From Candidatus Methylopumilus turicensis (lineage in GTDB: Bacteria > Pseudomonadota > Gammaproteobacteria > Burkholderiales > Methylophilaceae), in the NCBI RefSeq assembly GCF_000953015.1, contig NZ_LN794158.1, forward strand, positions 496,001 to 560,000: 64,000 nt of DNA. Reading direction: 5' to 3'. Of the stretch, positions 18,037 to 30,143 are shown in pieces (position 1 is the stretch's first letter; each line of letters begins with the position of its first letter). The notes under the pieces were generated by a model. It was not told the origin of the DNA and did no database searches. It saw only the letters and a program-made list of their open reading frames with translations. The position numbers were made by a program, and so were the translations under genes.

Positions 18037-18648
18037 ATGAAGAATTCAACCTCAAATAGTGCTGATGCGCTCCCAGAGTTTTATAGCACCCGTGAAGCGG
18101 CTGAAAAACTTGGTTTGTCACTGGGCACTGTCCAAAAAATGGTGGAAACAGGCGCACTAAGTGCTTGGAAAACAGCTGGCGGTCATCGGCGCGTGATTGC
18201 AAGCTCTGTGACTAGCTACATGACCGCGAGGGAGTCTAATATTCGTGCAGTGCGTAATCAGCAACTGTCTATTTTGGTTGTCGAAGATGACACTGAAATA
18301 CAAAAGCTTTATGCCTTAAATGTGGCTGAGTGGGACTTGAATGTTGATCTGAAGCTAGTAGGAGATGGTTTAACTGCTTTGCTTCATATTGCAAAGCACT
18401 ACCCTGATTTGGTCATTGCAGACTTACGCATGAAGGGATTAGATGGCTTTGAAATGATTCATACCCTGCATAACGACTCAAGCTTTGACGAAATTGATAT
18501 TGTTGTCGTTACTGGTATGCATAAAGATGAAATTGCTGCGCGTGGTGGATTGCCTAAAGGCATGACGGTGTTAACAAAACCTATTTCATTTTCAACTTTA
18601 GAAGGCTATGTAAAAGCCAAGGAAGCAGCAAGAGCAAGGCTTCAGTAA
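18037..18648 (+). CDS. Excisionase-type helix-turn-helix fused to response regulator receiver domain
   Basis: The 203-residue protein begins with a MerR/excisionase-like DNA-binding domain (about residues 14-62: YSTREAAEKLGLSLGTVQKM, AWKTAGGHRRV). A receiver domain follows (about 77-195) with the acidic pair in ILVVEDDTEI, the phospho-acceptor Asp in LVIADLRMKG and the conserved Lys in LTKPISF. In typical response regulators the receiver is N-terminal, so the order is reversed. No histidine kinase gene is nearby. The twin palindromes directly upstream are candidate autoregulatory sites. It is convergent with ugd (19-base gap). Confidence 0.85.
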   Translation: MKNSTSNSADALPEFYSTREAAEKLGLSLGTVQKMVETGALSAWKTAGGHRRVIASSVTSYMTARESNIRAVRNQQLSILVVEDDTEIQKLYALNVAEWDLNVDLKLVGDGLTALLHIAKHYPDLVIADLRMKGLDGFEMIHTLHNDSSFDEIDIVVVTGMHKDEIAARGGLPKGMTVLTKPISFSTLEGYVKAKEAARARLQ

Positions 18649-18667
18649 TACGATTTGGGGCTGACTT

Positions 18668-19834
18668 TTAATCAGCGCCAAATAAATCCCGTGTAAATAC
18701 TTTTTCTTTGACGTTTGATAGTTCTTCAGTCATCCGATTGCTAATAATCACATCAGCCTTTTCTTTGAATGCACTCAAATCTTTGTAAACCTTTGAGTTA
18801 AAGAATTCAGCTTCTTTAAGCTCAGGCTCGTACACAATGACTTCGATTCCTTTAGCTTTAATACGTTTCATGACCCCTTGTATGCTTGATGCCCTAAAGT
18901 TGTCTGAACCTGCTTTCATAATCAGTCGATAGACCCCAACGACTTGTGGATTTCGTTTGACGATACTCTCTGCAATAAAATCTTTACGTGTGCTATTGGA
19001 TTGCACAATTGCATTGATCAAGTTTTGCGGAACATTACTGTAATTGGCTAAAAGCTGTTTTGTATCTTTGGGTAAGCAATAACCGCCATAACCAAAAGAA
19101 GGGTTGTTGTAATGACTTCCGATACGGGGATCTAAACAAACACCTTCAATAATTTGTTGCGTATTTAATCCATGCGACTCAGCGTATGTATCAAGCTCAT
19201 TAAAGTAAGAAACGCGCATCGCCAGGTAGGTGTTCGCAAAAAGTTTAATCGCTTCTGCTTCTGCACTATGCGTAAGTAAAACCTCCACATCTGGTTTGTT
19301 TGAGCCTTGCTTCAGTAAACCTGCAAATGTTTTAGCGCTTTCGGATATCTCGCCCACAATAATTCGTGATGGGTAAAGATTGTCATAAAGTGCTTTGCCT
19401 TCACGTAAAAACTCGGGTGAAAACATAATATGAGCGTTTGGATAGCGTTGTTTGATACTGTCCGTATAGCCAACAGGGACAGTCGATTTAATGACCATGA
19501 CAGCTTTTGGATGAATACTTAAAACATCTTGAATCACAGCTTCAATTGACTTGGTGTTGAAGTAATTGGTCTCAATATCGTAGTCTGTAGGGGTTGCAAT
19601 CACCACAAAGTCAGCACCTTGATATGCCTTTTCTTTGTCTAGCGTCGCAGTGAGGTTAAGCGCTTTGTTTTTTAGATAGTCTTCAATTTCAACATCTGAA
19701 ATAGGTGAGACTTTATGATTTAACATGTCCACTTTTTCAGCGATGATGTCCAATGCAACAACTTCATTTTGCTGAGCCAACAACACTGCGAGAGATAAAC
19801 CTACATATCCTGTGCCTGCGATGACAATTTTCAT
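18668..19834 (-). CDS. ugd: UDP-glucose 6-dehydrogenase
   Basis: Oxidises UDP-glucose to UDP-glucuronate with 2 NAD+, supplying surface polysaccharide or lipid A modification. The 388 residues equal the E. coli Ugd length. The NAD motif [14 protein letters not shown] is at the N-terminus, the substrate loop is [11 protein letters not shown], and the catalytic Cys is in [14 protein letters not shown]. The gene follows the ketosynthase gene by 16 bases on the same strand, so the two may share a transcript. Confidence 0.93.
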   Translation of the reverse strand: MKIVIAGTGYVGLSLAVLLAQQNEVVALDIIAEKVDMLNHKVSPISDVEIEDYLKNKALNLTATLDKEKAYQGADFVVIATPTDYDIETNYFNTKSIEAVIQDVLSIHPKAVMVIKSTVPVGYTDSIKQRYPNAHIMFSPEFLREGKALYDNLYPSRIIVGEISESAKTFAGLLKQGSNKPDVEVLLTHSAEAEAIKLFANTYLAMRVSYFNELDTYAESHGLNTQQIIEGVCLDPRIGSHYNNPSFGYGGYCLPKDTKQLLANYSNVPQNLINAIVQSNSTRKDFIAESIVKRNPQVVGVYRLIMKAGSDNFRASSIQGVMKRIKAKGIEVIVYEPELKEAEFFNSKVYKDLSAFKEKADVIISNRMTEELSNVKEKVFTRDLFGAD

Positions 19835-19850
19835 GCTTACTCCTTAGCTT

Positions 19851-21083
19851 TTAAATAATTTTTTTGGCAATCAAAACGCCGCTAGTGCCACCAAATGCAA
19901 ATGAATTAGACATGATGGTGTTCACTTTAACGTTTTTACGCCCGACATTTGGAATATAGTCCAAGTCGCATTCAGGATCGGGTTCTAGCAGATGCGCAGT
20001 TGGCGGAAGCGCTTGTTCTTCTATCGCCATCATACACGCCACAAACTCAACAGCACCCGCTGCACCCATTAAATGACCGTGCATGGATTTTGTTGAGCTG
20101 ACTGGGATTTTGTTTCCGCAAACTTGTTTAATTGCATTGGTTTCAGTGATGTCATTTAGCTTTGTGCCTGTGCCGTGGGCATTGATATAATCAAGCTGGT
20201 CAGCATTAATATTAGCGTCTTTAAGCGCTTTACGCATGGCACGAGCCTGACCTTCGATAGAGGGTTGGGTGATATGGGTTGAGTCGTTACTACTTCCGTA
20301 ACCAATGACTTCAGCATAGATTTTTGCACCGCGGGCGATGGCTCTGTCCATATCTTCTAAGACCACCATCCCAGCGCCTTCACCCAATACCAAGCCTGAG
20401 CGATTGGCTGAGAATGGCTTACACGATGCACTTGGATTAGCCTCATCTTCATCCGCAAGGGTTCTAAGTGCTTCCCATGCTTTTATCGTACCAAATGTAA
20501 GCAGTGCTTCCGAGCCCCCTGCCAACATAACATCCGTATAGCCGTGCCTGATTTGTTTTACCGCCTCACCAATGGCGACAGATGATGATGAACATGCAGT
20601 GCAGAATGTCAGGTCTGGGCCAGTGATGCCAAAATCTAATGCTACTTGTGCGCTTGCGGCGTTGTTCATGGCCATGAGCACGGTAAAGGGTTTGAGGCGT
20701 CTTGCTTGCTCTTTGTAGAGTCTGATATAACCTTCTTCAATTGAAGCTGCGCCACCCATGCCGGTGCCAAGGTAAACGCCAAAGCGCTCTAAATCTTCTG
20801 CTTCTAAATTAAGACCTGCATCGTTAATGGCTTGTTGGCTGGCGGATACCGCAAATTGTGTGACGCGGTCCATGGTCGCTGCTTTGTTTTTTACAAAGTG
20901 GTCAAGGGGGTCGTAGTCGTTAATATAGGCTGCAATTTTGCAATCCAGGCTATCGACAAAGTCTGTTTCCATGCGTTTAATGCCTGATCTTCCAGCCATT
21001 AAGTTGGCAAAAAAAGTTTTTGGGTCGTTTCCAACGGGGGAAAGCACACCCAAGCCCGTCACAGCAACGCGTCTAACAGTCAT
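19851..21083 (-). CDS. Beta-ketoacyl-ACP synthase (FabF-like) of an accessory cluster
   Basis: The 410-residue condensing enzyme carries the full Cys-His-His triad: Cys in FCTACSSSSVAIG, His in NAHGTGTKLND and His in KSMHGHLMGAAGA. It elongates acyl chains on an acyl carrier protein. The gene overlaps the acp gene by one base. A separate fabA-fabB pair at 37282 and the cluster partners (hydrolase, aminotransferase, phosphatase) argue that this is not the housekeeping fab locus. Product unknown; a modified fatty acid or aminolipid is possible. Confidence 0.85.
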   Translation of the reverse strand: MTVRRVAVTGLGVLSPVGNDPKTFFANLMAGRSGIKRMETDFVDSLDCKIAAYINDYDPLDHFVKNKAATMDRVTQFAVSASQQAINDAGLNLEAEDLERFGVYLGTGMGGAASIEEGYIRLYKEQARRLKPFTVLMAMNNAASAQVALDFGITGPDLTFCTACSSSSVAIGEAVKQIRHGYTDVMLAGGSEALLTFGTIKAWEALRTLADEDEANPSASCKPFSANRSGLVLGEGAGMVVLEDMDRAIARGAKIYAEVIGYGSSNDSTHITQPSIEGQARAMRKALKDANINADQLDYINAHGTGTKLNDITETNAIKQVCGNKIPVSSTKSMHGHLMGAAGAVEFVACMMAIEEQALPPTAHLLEPDPECDLDYIPNVGRKNVKVNTIMSNSFAFGGTSGVLIAKKII

Positions 21084-21322
21084 TATTGACCTTGTGCTGC
21101 GCGAAGACGCTCAAGCAATGCAACAACATCACTGACAGTTTTAATATCAACTTCATCGTTTGGCACTTTAATGCCAAATTTTTCTTCTGCATCAAAAATA
21201 ATATCGAACGTATCCAATGAATCAATTTCTAGAGATTCAAAAGTAGCATCAGGGGTGATTTCATCAAGCGGTTTATCAAATTTCGTTGCGATAATTTCTC
21301 GCAATGTTTCAAAGGTGTCCAA
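21083..21322 (-). CDS. Acyl carrier protein
   Basis: A 79-residue acyl carrier protein. The phosphopantetheine Ser lies in the motif EIDSLDTFDIIFDAE, at about residue 35, in the usual four-helix layout. It is translationally coupled to the ketosynthase gene, so it probably carries that enzyme's substrates. It is distinct from housekeeping AcpP, whose motif usually reads ADSLDTVELVM. Confidence 0.9.
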   Translation of the reverse strand: MDTFETLREIIATKFDKPLDEITPDATFESLEIDSLDTFDIIFDAEEKFGIKVPNDEVDIKTVSDVVALLERLRAAQGQ

Positions 21323-21331
21323 CTTACTCTC

Positions 21332-22189
21332 CTAAACTACAGCCGCTTCGATGGCGACGCATTTCTTAAAAAATTCACCCATACGAAGGGCAACATCATT
21401 CTTACGCTTATCTAGCGTCAGCACATGATATGAGTCATCTACTAGAAAAGTCTCTACTTTACGCGATGAAATACGTTTTGCAACTAAATGTGCGTTTTTG
21501 ACGCTGGCCATATCATCTTCGGTTGAATGCACAATCAAGGTGGGTGAGGTGACCTTGGGTAACCCTCTCTTAGCTGACTTGATTAATCTTGTACTTTCTT
21601 TAATCACAACAGCAGGTGTGTTAAAAATCCCCACTTTTTCTGAAGCCATCGCATCACGATTTTCAAGCACTGCATGGACTAGCGCACGAGTTCTCTCACA
21701 TTTAATGCCGTAAGGTGGGGTTTCCTCCCAAGACATAAAGTATTGAAGTGGCGTGTACAAGACAAACGGAAGCAATAGCTTTCGCTTTAGTCGTGGCATA
21801 TTCCAGCCGTCATAAAAGAAAGTTGTAGAAAGTAGTCCTAAGCCATCTACGCGCTCGCCTTTTTCTTCGGCTAGTTTAATTGCAATTAATGCGCCCATTG
21901 ATAAGCCAGAAACAAACACGCGTTTGTGTTCTTTTTTGAGTGCTTCAAATGACACTTCCATTGAAGCATACCAGTCTTGCCATGTTGAGCGCTTCAGATC
22001 GGCGACACTGCCACAATGCCCTGCTAATTGCGGACAGGCCACGCTGAAGCCTTGCTTGAGCAAGTTTTTAGCGATGTAGCGCATTTCAGCAGGAGTGCCA
22101 GTCAGCCCGTGAATAAGCAATACGGCATCTTCGCCACGCTTATCATAAAAACCTGTTGAGCCCAGTGAGTGTTGAGTTTCTTGTGTCAT
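21332..22189 (-). CDS. Alpha/beta hydrolase (carboxylesterase or thioesterase-like)
   Basis: The 285-residue alpha/beta hydrolase begins at ATG 22189; a longer form from TTG 22213 is less likely. Oxyanion-hole region LLIHGLTGTPAEMRY, nucleophile elbow FVSGLSMGALIA with the catalytic Ser, acidic residue near IVHSTEDDMA and catalytic His in DDSYHVLTLD are all visible. The pattern resembles monoacylglycerol lipase and EstA-type carboxylesterases. Lying 9 bases before the acp gene, it may release or transfer acyl products made on that carrier. Confidence 0.83.
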   Translation of the reverse strand: MTQETQHSLGSTGFYDKRGEDAVLLIHGLTGTPAEMRYIAKNLLKQGFSVACPQLAGHCGSVADLKRSTWQDWYASMEVSFEALKKEHKRVFVSGLSMGALIAIKLAEEKGERVDGLGLLSTTFFYDGWNMPRLKRKLLLPFVLYTPLQYFMSWEETPPYGIKCERTRALVHAVLENRDAMASEKVGIFNTPAVVIKESTRLIKSAKRGLPKVTSPTLIVHSTEDDMASVKNAHLVAKRISSRKVETFLVDDSYHVLTLDKRKNDVALRMGEFFKKCVAIEAAVV

Positions 22190-22230
22190 GTATTCTTTTT
22201 TGCGTTGATTCAAATAGGATCGCTAAAAAT

Positions 22231-22256
22231 CAAATCGGGGCTTGCGCCCCGATTTG
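22231..22256 (-). terminator. Strong GC-rich hairpin inside the cluster
   Basis: CAAATCGGGGC, loop of four bases, and its exact complement form an 11-bp stem between the aminotransferase and hydrolase genes. On the minus strand it is followed by ATTTTTAG, a weak T-tract. It may partly terminate transcription or protect an mRNA end, lowering expression of the distal hydrolase-acp-ketosynthase genes. Confidence 0.6.
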
Positions 22257-22264
22257 AACTTTCA

Positions 22265-23638
22265 TTATTCAGCGCCGCAGCGTTTAAGTAATGATTCAAA
22301 CAGCTTAATACCCAGATCAATTTCTTCTTCTGTAATCAATAGAGATGGTGCAAGCGTAATGACGTTCTTTTCATAGCCACCGATATCAAGCACTAAGCCA
22401 TATTGTTTGCCATCAATCATAATGTCGCCATTAAGACCTTCATTAAACATGCGGTCTGCTAGTGCACGGCTCGCGGTGTAGCCATCTTTTTCACAAAGTT
22501 CGATGCGTAATGCCAAGCCTAATCCACTCACATCACCAACGCACTTCCAACGTGACTTCAATTCTTGAATACGTTTTAAGAAGTAAGCGCCACGCTCACG
22601 AACATGTGGTTCAAAATCTTCTTCTAGCGTCATGTTCATGACTTCAAGCGCCACTGCAGTGCCTAACGGATTTGAAGCAAATGTAGAGTGTGTTGAGCCT
22701 GGCGGGAATTTTTCTGGAGAGATTAATTCTTCACGCGCCCAAATGCCTGACAGTGGGTTTAATCCATTAGTAATGGCTTTACCGAACACGAAAATATCAG
22801 GGATGATGTCAAAGTTTTCCCATGACCAAAGCTTACCAGTACGGTAAACGCCCATTTGAATTTCGTCAGCGACTAACAAGATATTACGTTTTTTCAATGA
22901 CTCTTGAAGTTTTTTCATGTAGCCAGCAGGTGGAACGATGTAACCGCCCGTGCCTTGCATAGGTTCAATGTAGAAAGCCCCAAATTCACTTTGTTTTGCT
23001 TTTTCATCCCATATAGATTGATATTCTGTATCGAATAAATGCTCAAATTGTTTGTGGCAATAAGTGTCGCAAGTTTCTACCTTCATGTCGTATGGGCAGC
23101 GGAAACAGTATGGATAAGGTACAAAATGTGCGCGGTCAGCAAAGTTGCCGAAGCGACGACGGTAGCGATAGCTAGAAGTAATGGCTGAAGCACCTAATGT
23201 GCGGCCGTGGTAGCCACCCATGAAAGCAAATTGGTGTGTTTTACCTGTGTGGTTACGTACTACTTTTAATGAATCTTCAACTGCCTGCGCGCCACCTACG
23301 TTGAAGTGAACACGACCTTTAACGCCGTATTTGTCTTCCATGTATTTGCAAATGATTTCAGCTAGCTCAACTTTTTCTTTGTGTAGATACTGGCTAGCTA
23401 ATTGTGGGAGTGTGTCCACTTGTTTATGCAGTACGTCGGCGATGCGTTTGTTTTTGTAACCGAAGTTAACGGCCGAATACCACATCTGCCAATCTAGGTA
23501 AGGTGTTTTATTCTCATCGAATAAAAAGCTACCTTCACAGTTTTCAAATACTTTTGGAGGGTCAGCATAATTAACGGTATCGCCATGTGAACAATACTTA
23601 TCGTTCTTTGCGAGGATTTCGATGATTTTTTTATCCAT
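22265..23638 (-). CDS. Class III pyridoxal-phosphate aminotransferase of unknown substrate
   Basis: The 457-residue fold-type I enzyme resembles 4-aminobutyrate/diaminobutyrate aminotransferases. Cofactor-binding features are NVGGAQAVEDSLK, GGYHGRTLGA, the Asp in LLVADEIQMG and the Schiff-base Lys in VFGKAITNGLNPLSG. A Cys-rich stretch (YCFRCPYDMKVETCDTYC) occurs in the middle. It probably moves an amino group to an aldehyde or keto group at the end of a chain. Its place between a phosphatase gene and an ACP-ketosynthase pair suggests an amino-containing lipid or small molecule. Confidence 0.85.
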   Translation of the reverse strand: MDKKIIEILAKNDKYCSHGDTVNYADPPKVFENCEGSFLFDENKTPYLDWQMWYSAVNFGYKNKRIADVLHKQVDTLPQLASQYLHKEKVELAEIICKYMEDKYGVKGRVHFNVGGAQAVEDSLKVVRNHTGKTHQFAFMGGYHGRTLGASAITSSYRYRRRFGNFADRAHFVPYPYCFRCPYDMKVETCDTYCHKQFEHLFDTEYQSIWDEKAKQSEFGAFYIEPMQGTGGYIVPPAGYMKKLQESLKKRNILLVADEIQMGVYRTGKLWSWENFDIIPDIFVFGKAITNGLNPLSGIWAREELISPEKFPPGSTHSTFASNPLGTAVALEVMNMTLEEDFEPHVRERGAYFLKRIQELKSRWKCVGDVSGLGLALRIELCEKDGYTASRALADRMFNEGLNGDIMIDGKQYGLVLDIGGYEKNVITLAPSLLITEEEIDLGIKLFESLLKRCGAE

Positions 23639-23669
23639 GATTTAAGCTCTCGGTTACGAATCTAAAAAA

Positions 23670-24338
23670 TTAAGCAGACAAGCAAGCAAAATTATTGCGA
23701 GCATCTTCTGGCCAGGCTTTCACTTCTGCAAGTACGTCAGCAAAAGTTTGAAATTTAATGTGAGGAATGTTGTTAGCTTCACAATATTTAATGAGCGAAC
23801 CTTTTGCAAAGACAACATCTGCTGATTTTGCCAAACAAGCATCGGACTTACCGTCACCAATTAAAATGACAGGCTTCTCTCCACTAGATAAGTCTTGAGC
23901 TACCTTGCATTTGCAAACCCCGTTACCTGCGTTGCAGTTTGGATTTTTGTGTGGCCAGGACATATCGATGCCATCAGTAACAAAGTGCAACTTGTTTGCG
24001 TAAACTGGGAGGTTGGGGAAGTCAGCATTTTTCATGGCGACATCAATAGCGTGATCCAAGCCATCACTGACGATTGCGAGTTTTGCAAACTGACTAACGT
24101 ATTCATAGAAAGGTAGAAAGCTGATATCGAGTTGTATGTTGCGAAAAAAATCTTCGAGCTTTGCATGATCAGTTTTGACCATGTGGAGTTGCTTTTGCAT
24201 GCATTGGACGGCTGTAATTTTTCCATCCAGCCATTCCTTCTCAACATCTTCCCAAGAAGGGTCTGCAAAACGCTCAAGCATTGCATCAACAGTGTCTCTT
24301 AGTGATAGTGTGCCATCAAAATCTACAACAAAAAGCAT
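23670..24338 (-). CDS. HAD-family phosphatase (phosphoserine phosphatase/MtnX-like)
   Basis: The 222-residue HAD phosphatase has motif I DFDGTLS at the N-terminus with the nucleophile and general acid Asp residues, motif II in LAIVSDG and motif IV in ILIGDGKSDACLA. A Cys-rich PNCNAGNGVCKCK stretch resembles that of MtnX/PHOSPHO-type members. The helical cap between motifs I and II fits subclass IB. It is the first gene of the minus-strand cluster, 31 bases before the aminotransferase gene, and may dephosphorylate a small amino-alcohol or keto phosphate. Substrate unknown. Confidence 0.83.
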   Translation of the reverse strand: MLFVVDFDGTLSLRDTVDAMLERFADPSWEDVEKEWLDGKITAVQCMQKQLHMVKTDHAKLEDFFRNIQLDISFLPFYEYVSQFAKLAIVSDGLDHAIDVAMKNADFPNLPVYANKLHFVTDGIDMSWPHKNPNCNAGNGVCKCKVAQDLSSGEKPVILIGDGKSDACLAKSADVVFAKGSLIKYCEANNIPHIKFQTFADVLAEVKAWPEDARNNFACLSA

Positions 24339-24650
24339 CGTGCATCTTTACTAAAATTATTTATCGTCATAATAAAGATGCTTCCTTACAGTATGCTTAC
24401 AAACGTTAAGAATTTACACTCGCCTATTGATTTTTAGGAAGTTCAAACCACACCATATAGTGTTTTTGAGATTTATATGGTTTTTAAATTGAATGATTGT
24501 GCAAATAAACACTTGACTTGATCGACTTATACCCGTACAAAGCATATTGGGCGTTTTTACTTAGATCTTTTATGGTTGGCGTAGCTGGCTTTAGTTCGTG
24601 AAGTACAAACTTTTGGGGCGCCTCCCCTTGTTTTAGTAAGGAAGTATGCA
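24339..24650. other. Intergenic region with divergent promoters and cold-shock leader
   Basis: These 312 bases separate the divergent phosphatase and cold-shock genes. No reading frame is convincing. The right half is the expected long leader of the cold-shock mRNA, which in other bacteria folds differently at low temperature. TAAGGAAG just before ATG 24651 is a good ribosome binding site. Confidence 0.6.
24513..24541 (+). promoter_or_regulatory. Candidate sigma-70 promoter of the cold-shock gene
   Basis: TTGACT, a 17-base spacer and TACAAA form a reasonable sigma-70 promoter. It would give a leader of roughly 100 bases, in line with cspA-type genes. Prediction from consensus only. Confidence 0.4.
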
Positions 24651-24854
24651 ATGGCAACTGGTACCGTAAAATGGTTCAATGATTCTAAAGGCTTCGGCTT
24701 TATCACTCCTGATGAAGGCGGCGATGATCTTTTCGCTCACTTCTCTGCGATCGTAGATAGCGGCTATAAGAGCTTAAAAGAAAACGAACGTGTTAGCTTT
24801 GATGTAACTGACGGCCCTAAGGGCAAACAAGCATCAAACATTCAAAAGGCTTAA
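24651..24854 (+). CDS. Cold-shock protein (CspA family)
   Basis: The 67-residue single cold-shock domain binds single-stranded RNA or DNA and acts as an RNA chaperone. The RNP-1 motif is in [12 protein letters not shown] and RNP-2 in [10 protein letters not shown]. Length and sequence are typical. It is monocistronic, with a long leader upstream and an intrinsic terminator 36 bases downstream. Confidence 0.95.
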   Translation: MATGTVKWFNDSKGFGFITPDEGGDDLFAHFSAIVDSGYKSLKENERVSFDVTDGPKGKQASNIQKA

Positions 24855-24890
24855 TCGCTTTTTGTAGTGTTTAGCTACAGGTTTTAATTA

Positions 24891-24915
24891 AAACGGCTCG
24901 TTTATCGAGCCGTTT
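24891..24915 (+). terminator. Intrinsic terminator of the cold-shock gene
   Basis: AAACGGCTCG, loop TTTAT and its exact complement form a 10-bp stem followed by a run of T residues. Confidence 0.9.
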
Positions 24916-24967
24916 TTTTATTTAATTCATCGCGTTAATCAAAGCTTGAGGATAAAGCACCGAAAAA

Positions 24968-25213
24968 ATGCCCTGGTTTTTATATCTGTTGGAATGTAAA
25001 GGTGGAAGCTTTTATGCGGGAATCACTAATCAATTAGAGGTCAGATTTAAGGCGCACGTTGAGGGTCGTGGTGCTAAATATACCCGGGCTTATCCGCCGA
25101 TCAGAATTTTAGCTCACAAGAGTTATGCAGACAGATCTGAGGCTAGCAAAGCTGAATTCTTTCTGAAATCTTTGCCTAAGCATAAAAAAATAGATTTTTT
25201 TAATCATAGTTAA
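24968..25213 (+). CDS. GIY-YIG nuclease domain protein (UPF0213 type)
   Basis: The 81-residue protein is a stand-alone GIY-YIG domain. FLYLLECKGGSFYAGITN carries the paired motif, HVEGRGAKYTRAYPPIRI has the conserved Arg/Tyr region and ASKAEFFLKSLPKHKK the metal-binding Glu. Members are small predicted endonucleases, usually of unknown role. No mobile element is adjacent. Confidence 0.85.
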   Translation: MPWFLYLLECKGGSFYAGITNQLEVRFKAHVEGRGAKYTRAYPPIRILAHKSYADRSEASKAEFFLKSLPKHKKIDFFNHS

Positions 25214-25361
25214 AATGCTTAAAGTAATAAGAGATACAAAGTTATTACAAAGTGACATATTCTTGTTACACACACATGATGTAATAAGAACATTAGCTTG
25301 TTTACATGAATAAGTTATCTCCTTGTGTTACCCTCCAGTGGTATTTAATTTACCATTTTTG

Positions 25362-25385
25362 ATGACGAGATTTTTATCTCGTCAT
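25362..25385 (+). terminator. Intrinsic terminator with no obvious gene directly upstream
   Basis: ATGACGAGA, a six-base loop and its exact complement form a 9-bp stem followed by eight T residues. The nearest upstream gene ends 149 bases earlier, so it ends either a long 3' tail or a short RNA. Confidence 0.85.
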
Positions 25386-25856
25386 TTTTTTTGCCTAATT
25401 TTCATCACATCAGTTTTGTTGGCCATAGCTATTCTCTTTTTTTTGCAACATATTGTTTAAATAGCCGAGGTTCTTTTGTTGCAGTTTGGCATAGGTAGCC
25501 GTCAGCAACATTTTCTAACATCGCCATTGATTTCAAAAAACATATTTAAGGCGTTTTTGGTTACATCCGATATGTGGCGGATGACAGAACTAATGCCCGA
25601 TAAATGAAATTCGGCAATCTAGCAATTGCGAAAGTGTGATGGGCTTTGGCGACTGGAGTAGTGTAGCGTAGTTTTGATTTCACTCAAACTTACAAGAGGT
25701 TAGATGTTAATGCTTTAAGGGTGAGTTGTTATGTTTAATGGCAGCCAATTGAAAATCAATATTAAGTTGAGAGGTGAGAATGTTACTTGAACATTTTGTA
25801 ACGTTTAAAGGACGCATTTAATCAAGCATTAGAAGTTAGAAAAAATGGTTTTTGGT

Positions 25857-25885
25857 TTGTGACTAGCAACGCTTTCCAGTAAAAT
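25857..25885 (+). promoter_or_regulatory. Candidate sigma-70 promoter of pyrG
   Basis: TTGTGA, a 17-base spacer and TAAAAT (five of six consensus bases at -10) lie 48 bases before the pyrG start. Consensus-based prediction. Confidence 0.45.
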
Positions 25886-25920
25886 AAAAGACTCATAAAG
25901 CTATTGTCCGTAATATCTAG

Positions 25921-27563
<1,643 letters not shown>

Positions 27564-27564
<1 letters not shown>

Positions 27565-28403
27565 TGAAATTATGCGGTTTTGATGTTGGTATCGAACATC
27601 CAATTTTCTTGATTGCTGGTCCCTGTGTCATTGAGTCTGAGCAAATGGCAATTGATACGGCTGGTCAGCTCAAAGAAATTTGCGCAAGTCTTGGCATTCC
27701 ATTTATTTATAAGTCTTCATACGACAAAGCCAATCGTAGCTCTAACAAGACATTCCGTGGCTTTGGTATCACAGAAGGTTTGCGTATTTTGGACGAAGTG
27801 CGTCGCCAAATTGGCGTGCCGATTTTGACAGACGTGCATACCGAAGAGCAGGTTGCTGAAGTGGCATCAGTCGTGGATGTGCTTCAAACGCCAGCATTTT
27901 TATGCCGCCAAACAGATTTTATTACTGCAGTTGCGACTTGCGGTAAGCCTGTAAATATTAAAAAAGGTCAGTTTTTAGCACCGGGCGACATGAAGCAAGT
28001 CGTGCAAAAAGCTAAAGAAGCTAACGGTGGTGCAGATACGATTATGGTGTGTGAACGCGGCGCTTCATTTGGCTATAATACTTTGGTTTCAGATATGCGC
28101 GGCTTAGCCATTATGCGCGAGACGAATTGCCCTGTTGTTTTCGATGCGACACATTCCGTTCAACAGCCTGGTGGTCATGGTGACAAGAGTGGCGGTCAAC
28201 GTGAGCATGTGCCTGTGTTGGCGCGTGCGGCTGTCGCAAGCGGAATTGCAGGCCTGTTTATGGAAACGCATCCAGACCCATCTCAAGCATTGTCAGACGG
28301 CCCTAATGCATGGCCTTTGGCTAAGATGAAAGATTTGTTAGAAGTATTGATTGATTTAGATAAAGTAGTCAAAAAAGCGGGCTTTATTGAAAGTACGCTT
28401 TAA
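27564..28403 (+). CDS. kdsA: 3-deoxy-8-phosphooctulonate synthase
   Basis: Condenses PEP with arabinose 5-phosphate to KDO 8-phosphate for lipopolysaccharide core synthesis. The 279-residue protein has [38 protein letters not shown] and the C-terminal [19 protein letters not shown]. It is translationally coupled to pyrG (TAATG). Confidence 0.97.
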
Positions 28404-28418
28404 AAAAACGCTTTAATT

Positions 28419-29754
<1,336 letters not shown>

Positions 29755-29772
29755 TCCTGATTAAAGCCTGCC

Positions 29773-30117
29773 TTGAAATCGCTCACGCTCATCTTCGTTA
29801 TCCTGATTGCTGCGCTTCAGTATCCTCTGTGGCTCAGCAAAAAGGGTAGCTGGTTAACTGTGTGGAACCTCAATCAGCAAATCTCTCAGCAAAAAGATAA
29901 AAACGATGCATTAAATGCGCGCAATGCGAGTTTGGATGAGGAAGTCCGAGATTTAAAACAAGGTTATGCCGCGATTGAAGAGCGTGCACGAAGTGAGTTA
30001 GGCATGGTGAAACAAGATGAAGTGTTTATCCAAGTACTAGATGCCAATAGCCTTTCCCCAAATAAGCCGGTTGTTCAAGCACCAATGGCTGAAATGAAAG
30101 AGCAGGCCAAGCATTAA
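29773..30117 (+). CDS. ftsB: Cell division protein FtsB
   Basis: A bitopic inner-membrane protein that forms the FtsQLB complex of the divisome. The 114-residue protein has one N-terminal membrane helix (LTLIFVILIAALQYPLWL) and a periplasmic coiled coil (about residues 32-70, with the conserved ARSELGMVK). The start is TTG at 29773, 18 bases after eno. The eno-ftsB pairing is widespread. The C-terminal tail is longer than in E. coli (103 residues). Confidence 0.9.
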   Translation: MKSLTLIFVILIAALQYPLWLSKKGSWLTVWNLNQQISQQKDKNDALNARNASLDEEVRDLKQGYAAIEERARSELGMVKQDEVFIQVLDANSLSPNKPVVQAPMAEMKEQAKH

Positions 30118-30143
30118 CTTATTGAATACGAATCTCCTAATGA

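Noticed and set aside
25306-25362. 18-codon frame as a real small protein gene
   Set aside because: No clear ribosome binding site and no conservation evidence; reported only as part of a possible short transcript.
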